Source: Megalonaias nervosa (Eukaryota > Mollusca > Bivalvia > Unionida > Unionidae). From it: 64,000 nucleotides of DNA. Position numbers and translations under genes: made by a program. The notes under the pieces were generated by a model that saw nothing but the letters and a program-made list of their open reading frames with translations, was not told where the DNA came from and ran no database searches. Where the stretch lies: contig JAECUM010009758.1 in the NCBI GenBank assembly GCA_016617855.1, positions 62,001 to 126,000 on the forward strand. Reading direction: 5' to 3'. Below are positions 27,789 to 39,700 of this stretch, one piece after another (position 1 is the first letter of the stretch; each line of letters opens with the position of its first letter).

Positions 27789-30700
27789 AAAGATAACAAA
27801 AATGATATTGTAGCTGCAATTGGCCCAATTCAGTGCATAATATCCAGTAATAAATCCTTTGGAAGACCCTGACTCAATTCTACATTCTAGCCTTGGTAGA
27901 TTTATTTTTTTCACAAATTTATTTTTTCAAAATTTTGAAGAAAATTATAATAAGCATGAACATATATGTTTGTGCTACTTCACTATCATTCGTACTTTGC
28001 ATTGAAGCCTTCTGAGACCAATAATGGTACATACATCATGCCATGTATTCTCAAAAATAATGAATTACAAAATTTGTATTCTAGCTGAATTTGAAATGTT
28101 TAATATTCCATCACTTAGAATGAAGTTAAAATCAAAACTTGGTTATCTTGGGTTCCACTTAGTTGCCAACTTTCACTGATATAAATATTCTCAGAACATT
28201 GTAGAGGTCATTGAAACTTTAAGCTGGAGTACAAGTCTTGTGCTCAGAAACGTTGGATAACACAGACTAGGATTTGTTCCAGTGTGATTCCTCTTGGATG
28301 TCATTACATTTGTGAAGCAAAGTCCGAATCGCAAATAATGATCAATTATGTATGATTAAGACAAGCAAATTCAACAACAGGGTTTTCTTTCCTCACTGAC
28401 TGAACTTTCTCCATGTGTGCATGACCAAAAAAATTTCATGAGAGTGGTGGGACAGAAGTTCTGAAAGTTGAACAGTTGTCATAATGTCTATTTCCAGGCT
28501 ATAATGGACAACACCACCACACCAGGCAGTGTCAGTTTTGCACAGAATCTAATCTCACAAGATCTTGCTCAGCAGATGTTCTTGTAAGTTGTAATCTAAC
28601 CAACAGATGTTCTTGTAAGTTGTAATCTCGCCAACAGATGTTCTTGCAAGTTGTTATAATCTCACCAACAGATGTTCTTGTAAATTGTTTTCTCACCAAC
28701 AGATGTTCTTGTAAATTGTTTTCTCACCAACAGATGTTCTTGTAAATTGTTTTCTCACCAACAGATGTTCTTGTAAATTGTTTTCTCATCAGCATAAGCA
28801 GATGGATAGGCCTTTGTTTTGGTGCTGACATTGTCCTTCTCAACAGTGTCAAATTGAGTGTTCACATTCAAGTGTTGAAGGCAAGACTTAATATGCTCTA
28901 AAAATCCTTGTATGTTTACATTTGACTGGCAAGAAGCAGTGATACTTGTTAAGCCCACAATGTGATAGCAGAAAGGGACATAGTGTTTTAGTTACTGTGT
29001 GCATGTCTGCACTTGGCACAGAAACAACACAAGGCATAACATACTTGTTTACTATCACACAGTGAGACTCTTCAAACAGTACTTTTTCTAAAGAAGACTT
29101 CAAGGATGGCTTTTTGAAATTACCTTAACATTACCAAATGCTTATTCACTGAGAAATTTATACCAAATTATTTATGTTGACACTGGTGTCATCAGCCAGC
29201 ACTGTGATGAATTGTTACTTAAATGTTAGTGATAAGAATAAAAGATAAAAATGTTCAGATAAAATGATTTTCAGTTATCATTTTTTTTAAACAAAATATA
29301 ACCCACAGATGATTGTTTTTCTAGCTCGTAAACATTTGTCATGTTTGATATTATTTCATATCTTTAAATCTTTATTTGTAAAAATGTGATCTTGTGTTTG
29401 GGCAATGGATCTGTTAATAATTTTCAATGGATGAAGTTGCAGATAATTTGTTCTTTTTTATAGCAAGAAAAATTATGTAAGGTCTTTCATCATGTTTAAG
29501 GTTTAGATTATTGTCATGTCATATTCATGTTAAGTTATCTGTACCCAGTGGGTTTTTTTTGTCAAGGATAACTCAGAAGATTAACAAGAAATTGAGTGGC
29601 AACAGGAGCAACAATGCTAGTGCAGAGTTCCCTCAACCTCCCGGTTCCCATCTACCTCTGAATAACCCATCTTTGGAGTTTGTTAAAGCTGTCTGCAAGG
29701 TGAGTTTTCTGATCTTTTATAGAGACAGTATTCTGAATTATATTGACAGCATGACAGAAAATAAAAATATATTTGTATAAAATTTGACTAGGAAATGGAC
29801 TTGGGTAAGAAGAAAAGTAGCTCAGCACCAGTATAAATGAGTGGTATATAAATGATACTTTTTCATTGTGAAAGATTTGTTGTTGTTGTTATAGGGTTTA
29901 ACGCCATTTTTCAGCACAAGATAGGCTATACATGGCGGCCAGTATTAATGGTGGAGGAAGAACCCTGGAAAATCCCGGGAAGAACCACCGACCCACGAGA
30001 AGCTACTGGCGGGCTTTCTCACGTACCCACGTTAGCCGCATTGTGAAAGAAAGAATGCCCATAAGAAGAAGTTAGTAGAATAAACTATAAATAGATGAAA
30101 AAAAGATGGAAGAGATGATGATTATTTGCTTGGGCCAAAAATGTTTCAGCAATGGAAAGTCTGGGAATCGGAGGAATATATACACCATTTATTCTCACTG
30201 GGCTCAACTTGTTACTGTCTGTGTATGGGATTGTTTAAGCTCGTAGGAAGATGTTGAAATTTGCCACTTTTAATGGTGTTGTCCATTCTGGATAGGCTGT
30301 CACGTATATAAAAAAAAACGGACCATAAGATCCTTGACAAGTATGTTTCAGTGCTTTATATGTAGTTATTGTATGAAACTAATCATTCCTGTATTTTGTG
30401 TGTAAGGTGTACAAACTCTGATTATTCCTGTGATTTACATGTAGTGGTGGTAAGAAACTAATTATTCTTGTGTTTTATGTACACACTCTGATTATCCCAA
30501 TGATTTATGTATAATGACATCATGGGGCAAACAGGTTGCCTCCATTAGTCTCTTGTGACTTAAAGGAAAACAAAGTGCACCTGCTCCACATCCAAAAATA
30601 AAGCAGTTGTATGGGAAGCTCAGGGGACACGTGCTTTACCCAATATTCTAGTTACGGTATTTGTAGGTCTTATATAAGAGTTATCTTCCTTGTTCTTTCC

Positions 30701-33700
30701 CGTGTTACATTATCCTATCTTCATGCAAAGAACCTAAGCTTGAGCTGTATGCTCCTTCTCAGAGTAATCAGGTAGGTTACTTTTGTGCAATTCCAAGGTC
30801 ATTCAGATCTTGAAAGCTTGATTTAATTGAAATTTGTTAAAATAATTTCAGTGCAAGCAACATACCTGTATTCATTAATCAGTTTAACCTTGATCCCAGG
30901 CTGATTAAATATCGCTGCACCTTTGACCAATTTTAGAATGTAGTGTTATTAAACAATATAAGAATTCACAATCCATCTTTCTACTTGTATATCAGATAAT
31001 CTGTCAAAAATGCCAGCCATTTATAAATGTCCATAAAAATACATGTGATTTGTTTGCAACTGCTTCCACTTTATTGCATATCAGGTCCTGTCTCTGGATC
31101 CAAATGTAACTATACAAGTCAACAAGCTGAACAGAGACCTGCTGAAACTGATAGGAGTTGGTGAGTTTGCCCCCGAAGCACAGTTTAAGGATCCATGCCT
31201 TTCCTATGTCTTGCCAGAGGTAAGTGGTGTATTTTATTTATTTCATAAATACTGGTTGGAAATAGAAATACACTTCACTTATTTATTTATTTATTAAACA
31301 AATGTACTATGATGTGACTGGGAATGCCTTGCTATACCAAGAGGGTAGTTTTAAGTGTTCAATTTGAAGTGTTCATTAATATCAAAAAGTGACTTGCGTA
31401 AGCCATGTTGGGATAGGTGGCCAGTATACTGAGGTTCATTAATATTAGAATGGCAATAATGGGACCAGAGGAGGATGGGTTGGGAAGTGTTCAGTTAGGT
31501 AAGTTGTACTGCATATGGGTGATACAGACTTGATCTTACAGTGGTGGATTATTGTCTTTTTACTGCATGAACAAGTTCTGAGCTGAAATAGCACAGTTGG
31601 TAAAGCATTGGACACTAAATTGAAGGGTTGCAGGTTCATTGCCTGCCCAGGCCAGCACTGATTTGCTGCCTCTCTGTGTCCTCTGGAAAAAGACTTTGCT
31701 TCCATTTGCTTAGCATGATCTAGCCAATAATGAGCAAAAGTGCCATTAAAAATCTACAAACGAACGAGTTAAACCAGTTCCTATTATTCTATTTCCATTT
31801 CTCTCTCTCTCTCGTTTTGGTCCTAGTAACAGGAAAGGTGCAAAATGTTCAATGGGAAATTCTTGACACAAATAAATCTTTGCTTTTGCAGGTCTTTCTA
31901 AACATGTCTGCACAGAAAGAATGCTATACAGTGTGATCGTGATTTACACGATCTCAATTCACGTGAATTTGAAATAACACGAGATGGGGGAAAATGCGAA
32001 AAATAACGCAACTATTGAGATAACTCTCATAAATATAGATTGTGCCACCGTCGTACGCAAACATTACCCATGATGCCCAGCTCTTACACCCCCACCATTG
32101 TATTTATTGTGGCCTCTGTGCTGCGTAAGTATGTACATGTACAAATTGTTTGTTACAATTTTGGAACGTTATTAGTGATGGCGTCTAAAAGACGACCAAG
32201 TGATAGTCCAAAGAGACCAAGGAAGACTATTTCTTTAGAGGTTAAACTTGAAGTAGTGAAAAGGTATGAAGCTGGTCAGAGTACCGCCATGATAAAGCAT
32301 GCTTTGAACCTTAGTGAAGTACATGTAGAATAATACATGACAGTGCAGAAAAAATCAAAGCAAGTGTGAAAGCTGGAACCTCCCTTTCGAACCAGAAAAG
32401 TTGTTTTTATTTTATGTTTCCTATGTTTTAAGTTCATTTTCCTATGCTTTTTTATGAAAACTTTTCTTATTTTTTTTTAATTTTAATCTACTTTGCAGAA
32501 GCATCCCGTAATTTTAACATACTGAATTTATATGGAGAAAATTATCTCAATTTACGTGAATCTCATATTATGCGTGCGCTTCAAAAACGTAACCCTCGCG
32601 TAAATTGCGATCACACTGTACTTTGCACAGAATTCTAAAAGTTCACCTTTTGTTTCCATCAGCACTACCTCAGAGGCTTTGTATTCTGTGTTCAAAGCTT
32701 GATAGGTTGATATTTTTTTCATATGATCATGAGTTATTTGATAGGTGTGATGTATTTTTTATTTAGGTCATCATGTACTCAAAGACTGTTTCTTTTAGCA
32801 GCATTACAATTTTTCAGGTGATCTGCAAGTCTTGTAACCACATCCGAGACCTGGATCTGTGTAGAGACCCTTATCTGGATCATAGCGGAGCAGGGTGAGC
32901 AAATACATCTCATCTGTTCATTTAAATGATTGACATTTCTCATGGTATCTTTTTTTTTCTTAATATCACATGAAGAAGAATAAGGATGTTCAGTAACTAG
33001 TATAATGGTAAGGACAACTGAACTGGTCAACTTGGAAATACATGTACCAGCAGTTTTGCATCTAGAATCCTAAGGGCAGGGGGCATGTCAGCATGCCCTC
33101 CATAGTATGCACCCATTCAAACGGACAAATAATACTGATACTGTTTAATACACTGGTATTGTTTAAAAGAAATGATTGAAGTATTGCCACCATAACTTTT
33201 GTCTGCGCTTAATATTTTAAATGTTTTGTCAGATGCTTCAGATTGCCCGTAAAATCATGTTTAAATATCTGGTTCACCTGAAAAGATCTGCACCATGGAA
33301 CTGTTAATTCAGTATCTTGTTTATCATTTAACTTTTGTTTTCACTCATTATCAGCTTTTATTAAAATGATTCCCATTGTGTCTAATTTATTTTCTTTTCA
33401 CACGAATGTATTACTGATTGAATACCAAATTGTGTATTTCTGCAAGTTTTTATATCAGAAATCTGGTCCTTTTTGGCATTCATTCAACCTTGAAACTCTG
33501 TTATGCTAGCATACAAAGTGGGATGCATAGTAGTCCAGACTTGGTGGACATATATATAGCTGCCAAGTGTCACATTTTTTTTTTGTATTTGTCCCATATT
33601 TTGGACCTGAATACAGGTTTACATTTTTCTTGTTAAAAATCCATTTTTAATTTAAAAGGAAACAAAAATTAAATTAAAAATTTTCTGTTTAGAAGGGGCA

Positions 33701-36700
33701 CCTGGTTCCATTCGGAGAGTAAATGTTATCACATGTATATAGGGATATCAAGTTCTAATATATGATTGGTTCATTCAAAATCGAGGCTACCATGCTAGTC
33801 TTTAACCACATTATTTGACTGCACAAAGCAGTTGCTGCTAGCACTGTATCTCATCTTTGTAGTATTCAACTTCTAGTCGTGTCGAAAAGGAAAGCAGAAG
33901 ATTCAGAGTTTACTCTAGCAAAGAAAAGAAAACGGAACTGGAAGGACAATTGTACTATGTTTTGAAACCATCTAGCAAAGGAGAAAATGTTGTGTTTTGC
34001 AAATCGTGTAATTGAGCTTTCACTATTGGGCATGGAGGCGCCCATGACATAAAACAACATTGCATGAAAAAGCTAATAAACATCAGCTTGCTACTTCATC
34101 ATCAACAACTCAGCCTAAACTTGTGACATTTATAAATGCCAGAGAGAACCGTAATGTAATTCGATAGAAGTTCGGTTATCTAAATTTCTTTTAGAAATGA
34201 ACCTTCCTCAGTTACTAATGATGCTGGCAATTTGTTTTGCACACTTTTTCCAAACATTTAAATTGCAAATTACTCATGTACTAAAAGGAAGACAGTTTAA
34301 GTAAAAATATTGCACAGAATTCAGATCATCAGTGAAAGATGGTACATTGGAATCAATAATGATTGAAAGGAGAAAAAGATGTGGAAAAGGCTCCTATAAA
34401 CAGCCAGTGTCTGAATGTGTGTTGCATTCTTTCACCTTCTGAATGCGTGCCCGATCAGAAGGTACAGAAGTGCAACACATGCATCTTTAACATTTACTGA
34501 TGGTTGTAGGTGTTGTAAATAGTTACATATGTATTAAAGTTTCAAAAATCATTGTTCCTGAAAATCAGTAATTATGTCAATGTCTGTCAGTATTTTTGTA
34601 CTCTGGGGTTGGCAGCTATGCACATGACCAGAATTGTGGGAAACGTACGATCCCAAATCGGAGGTACAGTGCTACATTGCTGCTAATGAACTTGATTTGA
34701 CAAGAGCCACCCAGTTTTCATCTTCATTTACTGTCTGTTAAGCTGAAAAAACATCTTCATAGCAGAATGTGATCAAGATGTAGAAACAGATAACAAGTTC
34801 ATTTGCTGCCTTAGTTGAATGCAAAACTAGGGAAATTTAGTGAAGGTAAATAAAAGGTACAACAAATGGTTGTAATAATGCAACAAACACCTGCAAGATC
34901 ACAACTCTGCATTTGATTAGGTTTTCATGAAGTTTAGCTGACACCACTTTGATAGTTTGATTGACACTTTGCACATTTGAATGCAAGAGGGCACATCAGA
35001 TTCACGATGATTACACTGAAACCAAATTAAAGATGAAACTGAAATGTGATTTTCACTTTACAAGACTTTTTAATTGATGCCACCAGTAAGCATGATCAAC
35101 ATTTTCATTGATCTATATTTTCATCATGAATTGTTATTTACTGTGTATTGAGAATGTCTATTTCATAAAGTTTTAACGCAATTTAATAATTCTTATTAAA
35201 GTTAGATATTTCATATTGTTGATTACGAATTTTGTATACTACTGCCTATATCAAGGTTTCATTTACCAATTTTTTATGGCGATTTTCTTCACCTTCAGGA
35301 AATAGGGACCCTTTTGTTCTATAAAAAAAGATGGGACCCACACATGCCCCTGCATTTGAAGTGAGTTTACAAGTGAGATACACAAGCAGGTGTATTATCT
35401 CCCGAGATAAACCACTCAAATACACAAGTAGTTAGACTATCTCTTCTGATATCAACCAATCTAATACACAAGTAGTTAGACTATCTCTTCTGATATCAAC
35501 CACTCTAAAACACAAGTAGTTAGACTATCTCTTCTGATATCAACCAATCTAATACACAAGTAGTTAGACTATCTATTCTGATGTCAACCAATCTAATACA
35601 ACGCATACAATCCTTACGAGACAATGCATACAATCCTTATGAGACAATGCATACAATCCTTATGAGACAATGCATACAATCCTTATAATGAGACAATGCA
35701 TACAATCCTTATAATGAGACAATGCATAGTCCTCATAAAGAGACAATGCATACAATCCTCATAATGAGACAGCGCATACAATCCTTATAATGAGACAATG
35801 CATACAATCCTTATAATGAGACAATGCATACAATCCTTATAATGAGACAATGCATACAATCCTTATGAGACAATGCATACAATCCTTATAATGAGACAAT
35901 GCATACAATCCTTGTTAGTCAGTGCATACAATCCTTATAATGAGATGATGCATACAATCTTTATGATGTGATGCATACAATCCTTATAATAAGACAATGC
36001 ATACAATCCTATTAATGACAGTGCATACAATCCTTATGAGACAATGCATACAATCCTTATGACACGATTCATTCAATCCTTATAATGAAACAATGCATAC
36101 AATCCTGATAATGAGACAACACATACAATCCTTATGCACTTTGCTAAATAAATTCTGTGTTTTGTATAGTCCGAACTGGCATAGCTTGACACTATGGATT
36201 ATACTTTTGTTTATACAAAGTTTAGTTACTGGCGGTAAAGACCCTGAAAATGCAAGGAATTTTAAAAACTGATGAGCTCAAATTTGGTGTGGCAGTGGCA
36301 TGAAAATTTGGGTCAGTTTCTTGACTTGTAACAAAATGGCAGTATATATGATCATCCATGTGTACACCTTTTTTAATACCTTCGTGTCACTGTTGAATTG
36401 TTACTTAAGCAACCAGAAACATCTACAAGTTGCATACTATTAAAGGTTGAGGTGTTATCTTAAATAGGTTGCATGCAGATCTATGAAGAAAATATTCATG
36501 CATAAACCTTATTATTTATGCCATTGAACAAAGTGTATCCTTTTTATGTAAACTGTATTGCCACTCCAGAAGAAAAGATTTTGTTGACATCTGGGGTGGT
36601 TGGGGTGAAATCTCCAATGTTTATAAAAGGTAAAAGTAGAAGAGACTACTTCAACTGGAGGAACTTTTTGAACCACATGAAAAATTGCTTTGCAAACAGT

Positions 36701-39700
36701 TGAAGGAAAGAAGTTTAAAGTTGCGATTCCCTGCCACAAAAATGCCAGTATTATCAATTTGTTTTACAGGCCTGCAGTTTGGTCATGTGTCCAGTGTAAG
36801 GCAGAGTACGACCTTGTGGAAATAGAGCAGAGTTTAATAGAAGCTATTCACAGAAAGTCCATGGCCCATGTACTTCAGGACCTCCGGTGTTCCAAATGTC
36901 ATGGGGTAATGCTCACTCCGTTTACTGGTTATGTTTATTGTTTTCTCTGAGACATGTGATTGCACACATTCCCCCCAAAATAAATCCCATCAGAATAACA
37001 CAGCACATGACAGCTGCACACAGAGATAGTTCATTCTTTGTGCTAGCAAATTCTTTGAAATCTAGAATGTCCATTATTATTATTCAGAACTTGTACAGTC
37101 TTTCAGGCAGTTGTTAAATTAAGTACCAAATGGAGGCATTGTCACTTTATACAGAATCATACCAGAGTTTTCTCCAAGGTGCTTAAGTGTGAGAATCTCG
37201 CCCAGAAACATGAACCAATGCCATAAAAATCCTGAACAAATAGTTGATTGGCTCTGAAGGTAACAGAACCTGTTGCATTCATTTACTGTTATGAGTTCAG
37301 TCTGATCATGTAAGTGTATGACATCAACATCAACCATCATAATCAAGTGAATTGTAGGTTACTTTTAATATGCTGCCATGAGGTGGAGCATTTTTTGTTG
37401 TTAAAGTTTCTGTTCTTTTTGTTTGTCACCAATTTGATTTTTTTTGCAATAACTTGAGTCATCCACCATCTGCAGTTTCCAAATTTTATGGATGGCCTCT
37501 TGGGGGTAAGGAAGAACCATGTCAGTATTGGGGTCAAAAGCTCAAAGGTCAAGGTCACTGACTAAAAGGAGAAAAATGGTTTCAGCACAAAAACTCTAGT
37601 TCATCACCATCAGCAGTTGCCAAACTTTGTGGATGGCTTTTCCTTAGGAAGAGCCTATCAGTTTCGGAGTCAAAAGGAGAAAGGTTAAAATCACTAACTT
37701 GAAGAGTAAATATGGTTTCTGCACAACAGCATAGTTCTATATCATATATATGAACCAGACTTTGTAGCTGTCATGCACTTGAGATAAAGAAGTTAATTGT
37801 TTTGGGGGGTTAAAGGTCAAGGTCACTGAATGAAGGAAGAAAAATAGTTTCTGAAAAATGATATTATTTCTTCATCATGGACCTGAACAAAACTTTGTGG
37901 ATGGCTTGCACTGTGGCAAGGAAGAAACATGGATTTCTCTACAAAAACTTCAGTTGTCTGCATAAAGGATATCAAACAAGCAGATTTATAGTGTACCAGG
38001 GAACTCTAGCAGTTAATCACTGGGAGAGTTTCAGTGATTACCTGGTAATTAAAAGTATTTTGCCTGCTGTTAAGTAAAGTTCTAATGCATCCAAGGTAGT
38101 GCCACTGTCATAACACATTTGTGTGGCTGCTTTGCTGATAATAACAATAAACAATAACAAGTTTTATTCATTAAAAATTATTCGTCTGAAAAAAGGCCGA
38201 GGTTAGAGGTTCAGTTAATAATTGGGTTTGCATGTAACTCCTTCAGAATAATATGTCAGACAGTTAAATACTTGGCTTGTAAAATCTAAAAACTTCAAAG
38301 GTGTAAATGACCACTGGCATTGTCATCATTTAGTGGCAGATTAGTAAAATCAGTGATAATGTCATTAATGAGTTTACCTTCATTTGGTGGCAGATAGGCA
38401 TGGCCTGTGATACATCATTAGAGAATTTGTATTTACTTTACCGTCTTTTGGTGACAGATTGGTATATATACATCTTACGTATGATATGTGAGGAACTTTG
38501 TCTCAGAGTAAGATTGCTGTGTTATAGGATTAGTATAGCTCAGTCTGTGTAATATCTGACTTGCAAGTGGTGTGTTGGGAGTTCAAAAGTCAGCGTTGAT
38601 AGATTAATGCAAGTATCTTTGAGCTAGTAACTTGCCTTGTACCAGTTTTCTGGGTTATTATTATAAAACCATTCTATGGTAAAGGGAACCACATTTATGG
38701 GTAATACAAAATCTGTTTTCAGGTGAAGGATACCAACATGAGGACATACTGCACCTGTGCTGGTGAATATGTCAACACTGTCGCCAATGCAGAGTTTGGG
38801 AAGAAGCTGCATACATTCCAAAGCATTGCAAGGTATTTACTTTTTTTTATCCTATTCAAAGCATTACCAGTTATTTGTTGACCATATTAAAAGCATTGCA
38901 GCTTGTTTGTTGACCCTATTCAAAGCATTGCCAGGTATTTGCTTGTTAACCCTATTCAAAGGATTGTCTTCATTTTTCAGAGCATTGTTAAAGTATATAT
39001 TGGAAGTATTTCTGGTCAAATACGATGATTCTGAGATCTCCACACAACTTGCAGGAATTTTTCCACCATACACCATACCTCGTATTTGGAAGGTGATTTA
39101 TTTTAGTGTACCCATGGTACAAGACCCACACTTTGCAACTGAAATGGCATTTTATCCCTCAAGTCTGCCTGTATGTCATGAATTTCGTTTCTGTGGAACA
39201 GCTTATGAAAAAAATTAATGGATTCATACCAAATTTATTGCTAACTTAATTTAAAAATTACCTGGATGAGGTTTTTTTGTCAAATATTTTTTGGGTCAAG
39301 ATTTTACATTGTTTTGGCCCTGTTTGATTTCCGAGTTTGTCCTTGTGTTATAAATTTTATTTTCATATAACTACATTTGAAGATGATGTGGCTTGATGTC
39401 AAGAAAACCTGTCTAGTTATATTTTTCTAAAAGTTGACATACCTTGCCCTTGCATATTGAGCCTTGGTTTCTTTTTTTTTGTATCCGACTGGCAGAGGAA
39501 ATCCATGTTTGAATAAACTTCAGGCAACATGGATTTCCTGTGCCAATTTCTAGTTCAATGAATTATTTTCAGGGGTTTTAGTTTTCTTTATTTTTTTTTT
39601 TTTTAAATAATTTAATTTCTTCGGGTGCTTGAAGGGTTTCTTGGTCTCAAATTTCCCTTTTGTAGGGTCAAAAACTTGGTGGGTTTTCTAGTAATGAAGT

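Noticed and set aside
27687..27914. Arg-Glu repeat protein on the minus strand
   Set aside because: It is the (CT)n microsatellite read in reverse.
28571..28792. CRISPR-like array (also considered at 22267, 35598 and 61665)
   Set aside because: Units are contiguous without unique spacers, there are no cas genes, and the context is a spliced animal gene.
32040..32333. 97-codon ORF taken as one protein from its first Met
   Set aside because: Only the part from MASKRR (32178) matches a Tigger transposase; the upstream 46 codons are transposon leader sequence.
36518..36703. POLE exon between CysA halves
   Set aside because: Exons 13 and 14 share a split Gly codon and join to a continuous CysA; this segment has no matching motif.
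38520..38600. tRNA-like head (tagctcagtctgtgta and gagttcaaaagtc)
   Set aside because: Boxes are too degenerate and no SINE body could be matched to the other families.
38757..39218. 153-codon plus-strand ORF
   Set aside because: It starts inside POLE exon 15 in the wrong frame and continues through the donor repeat array; no domain seen.
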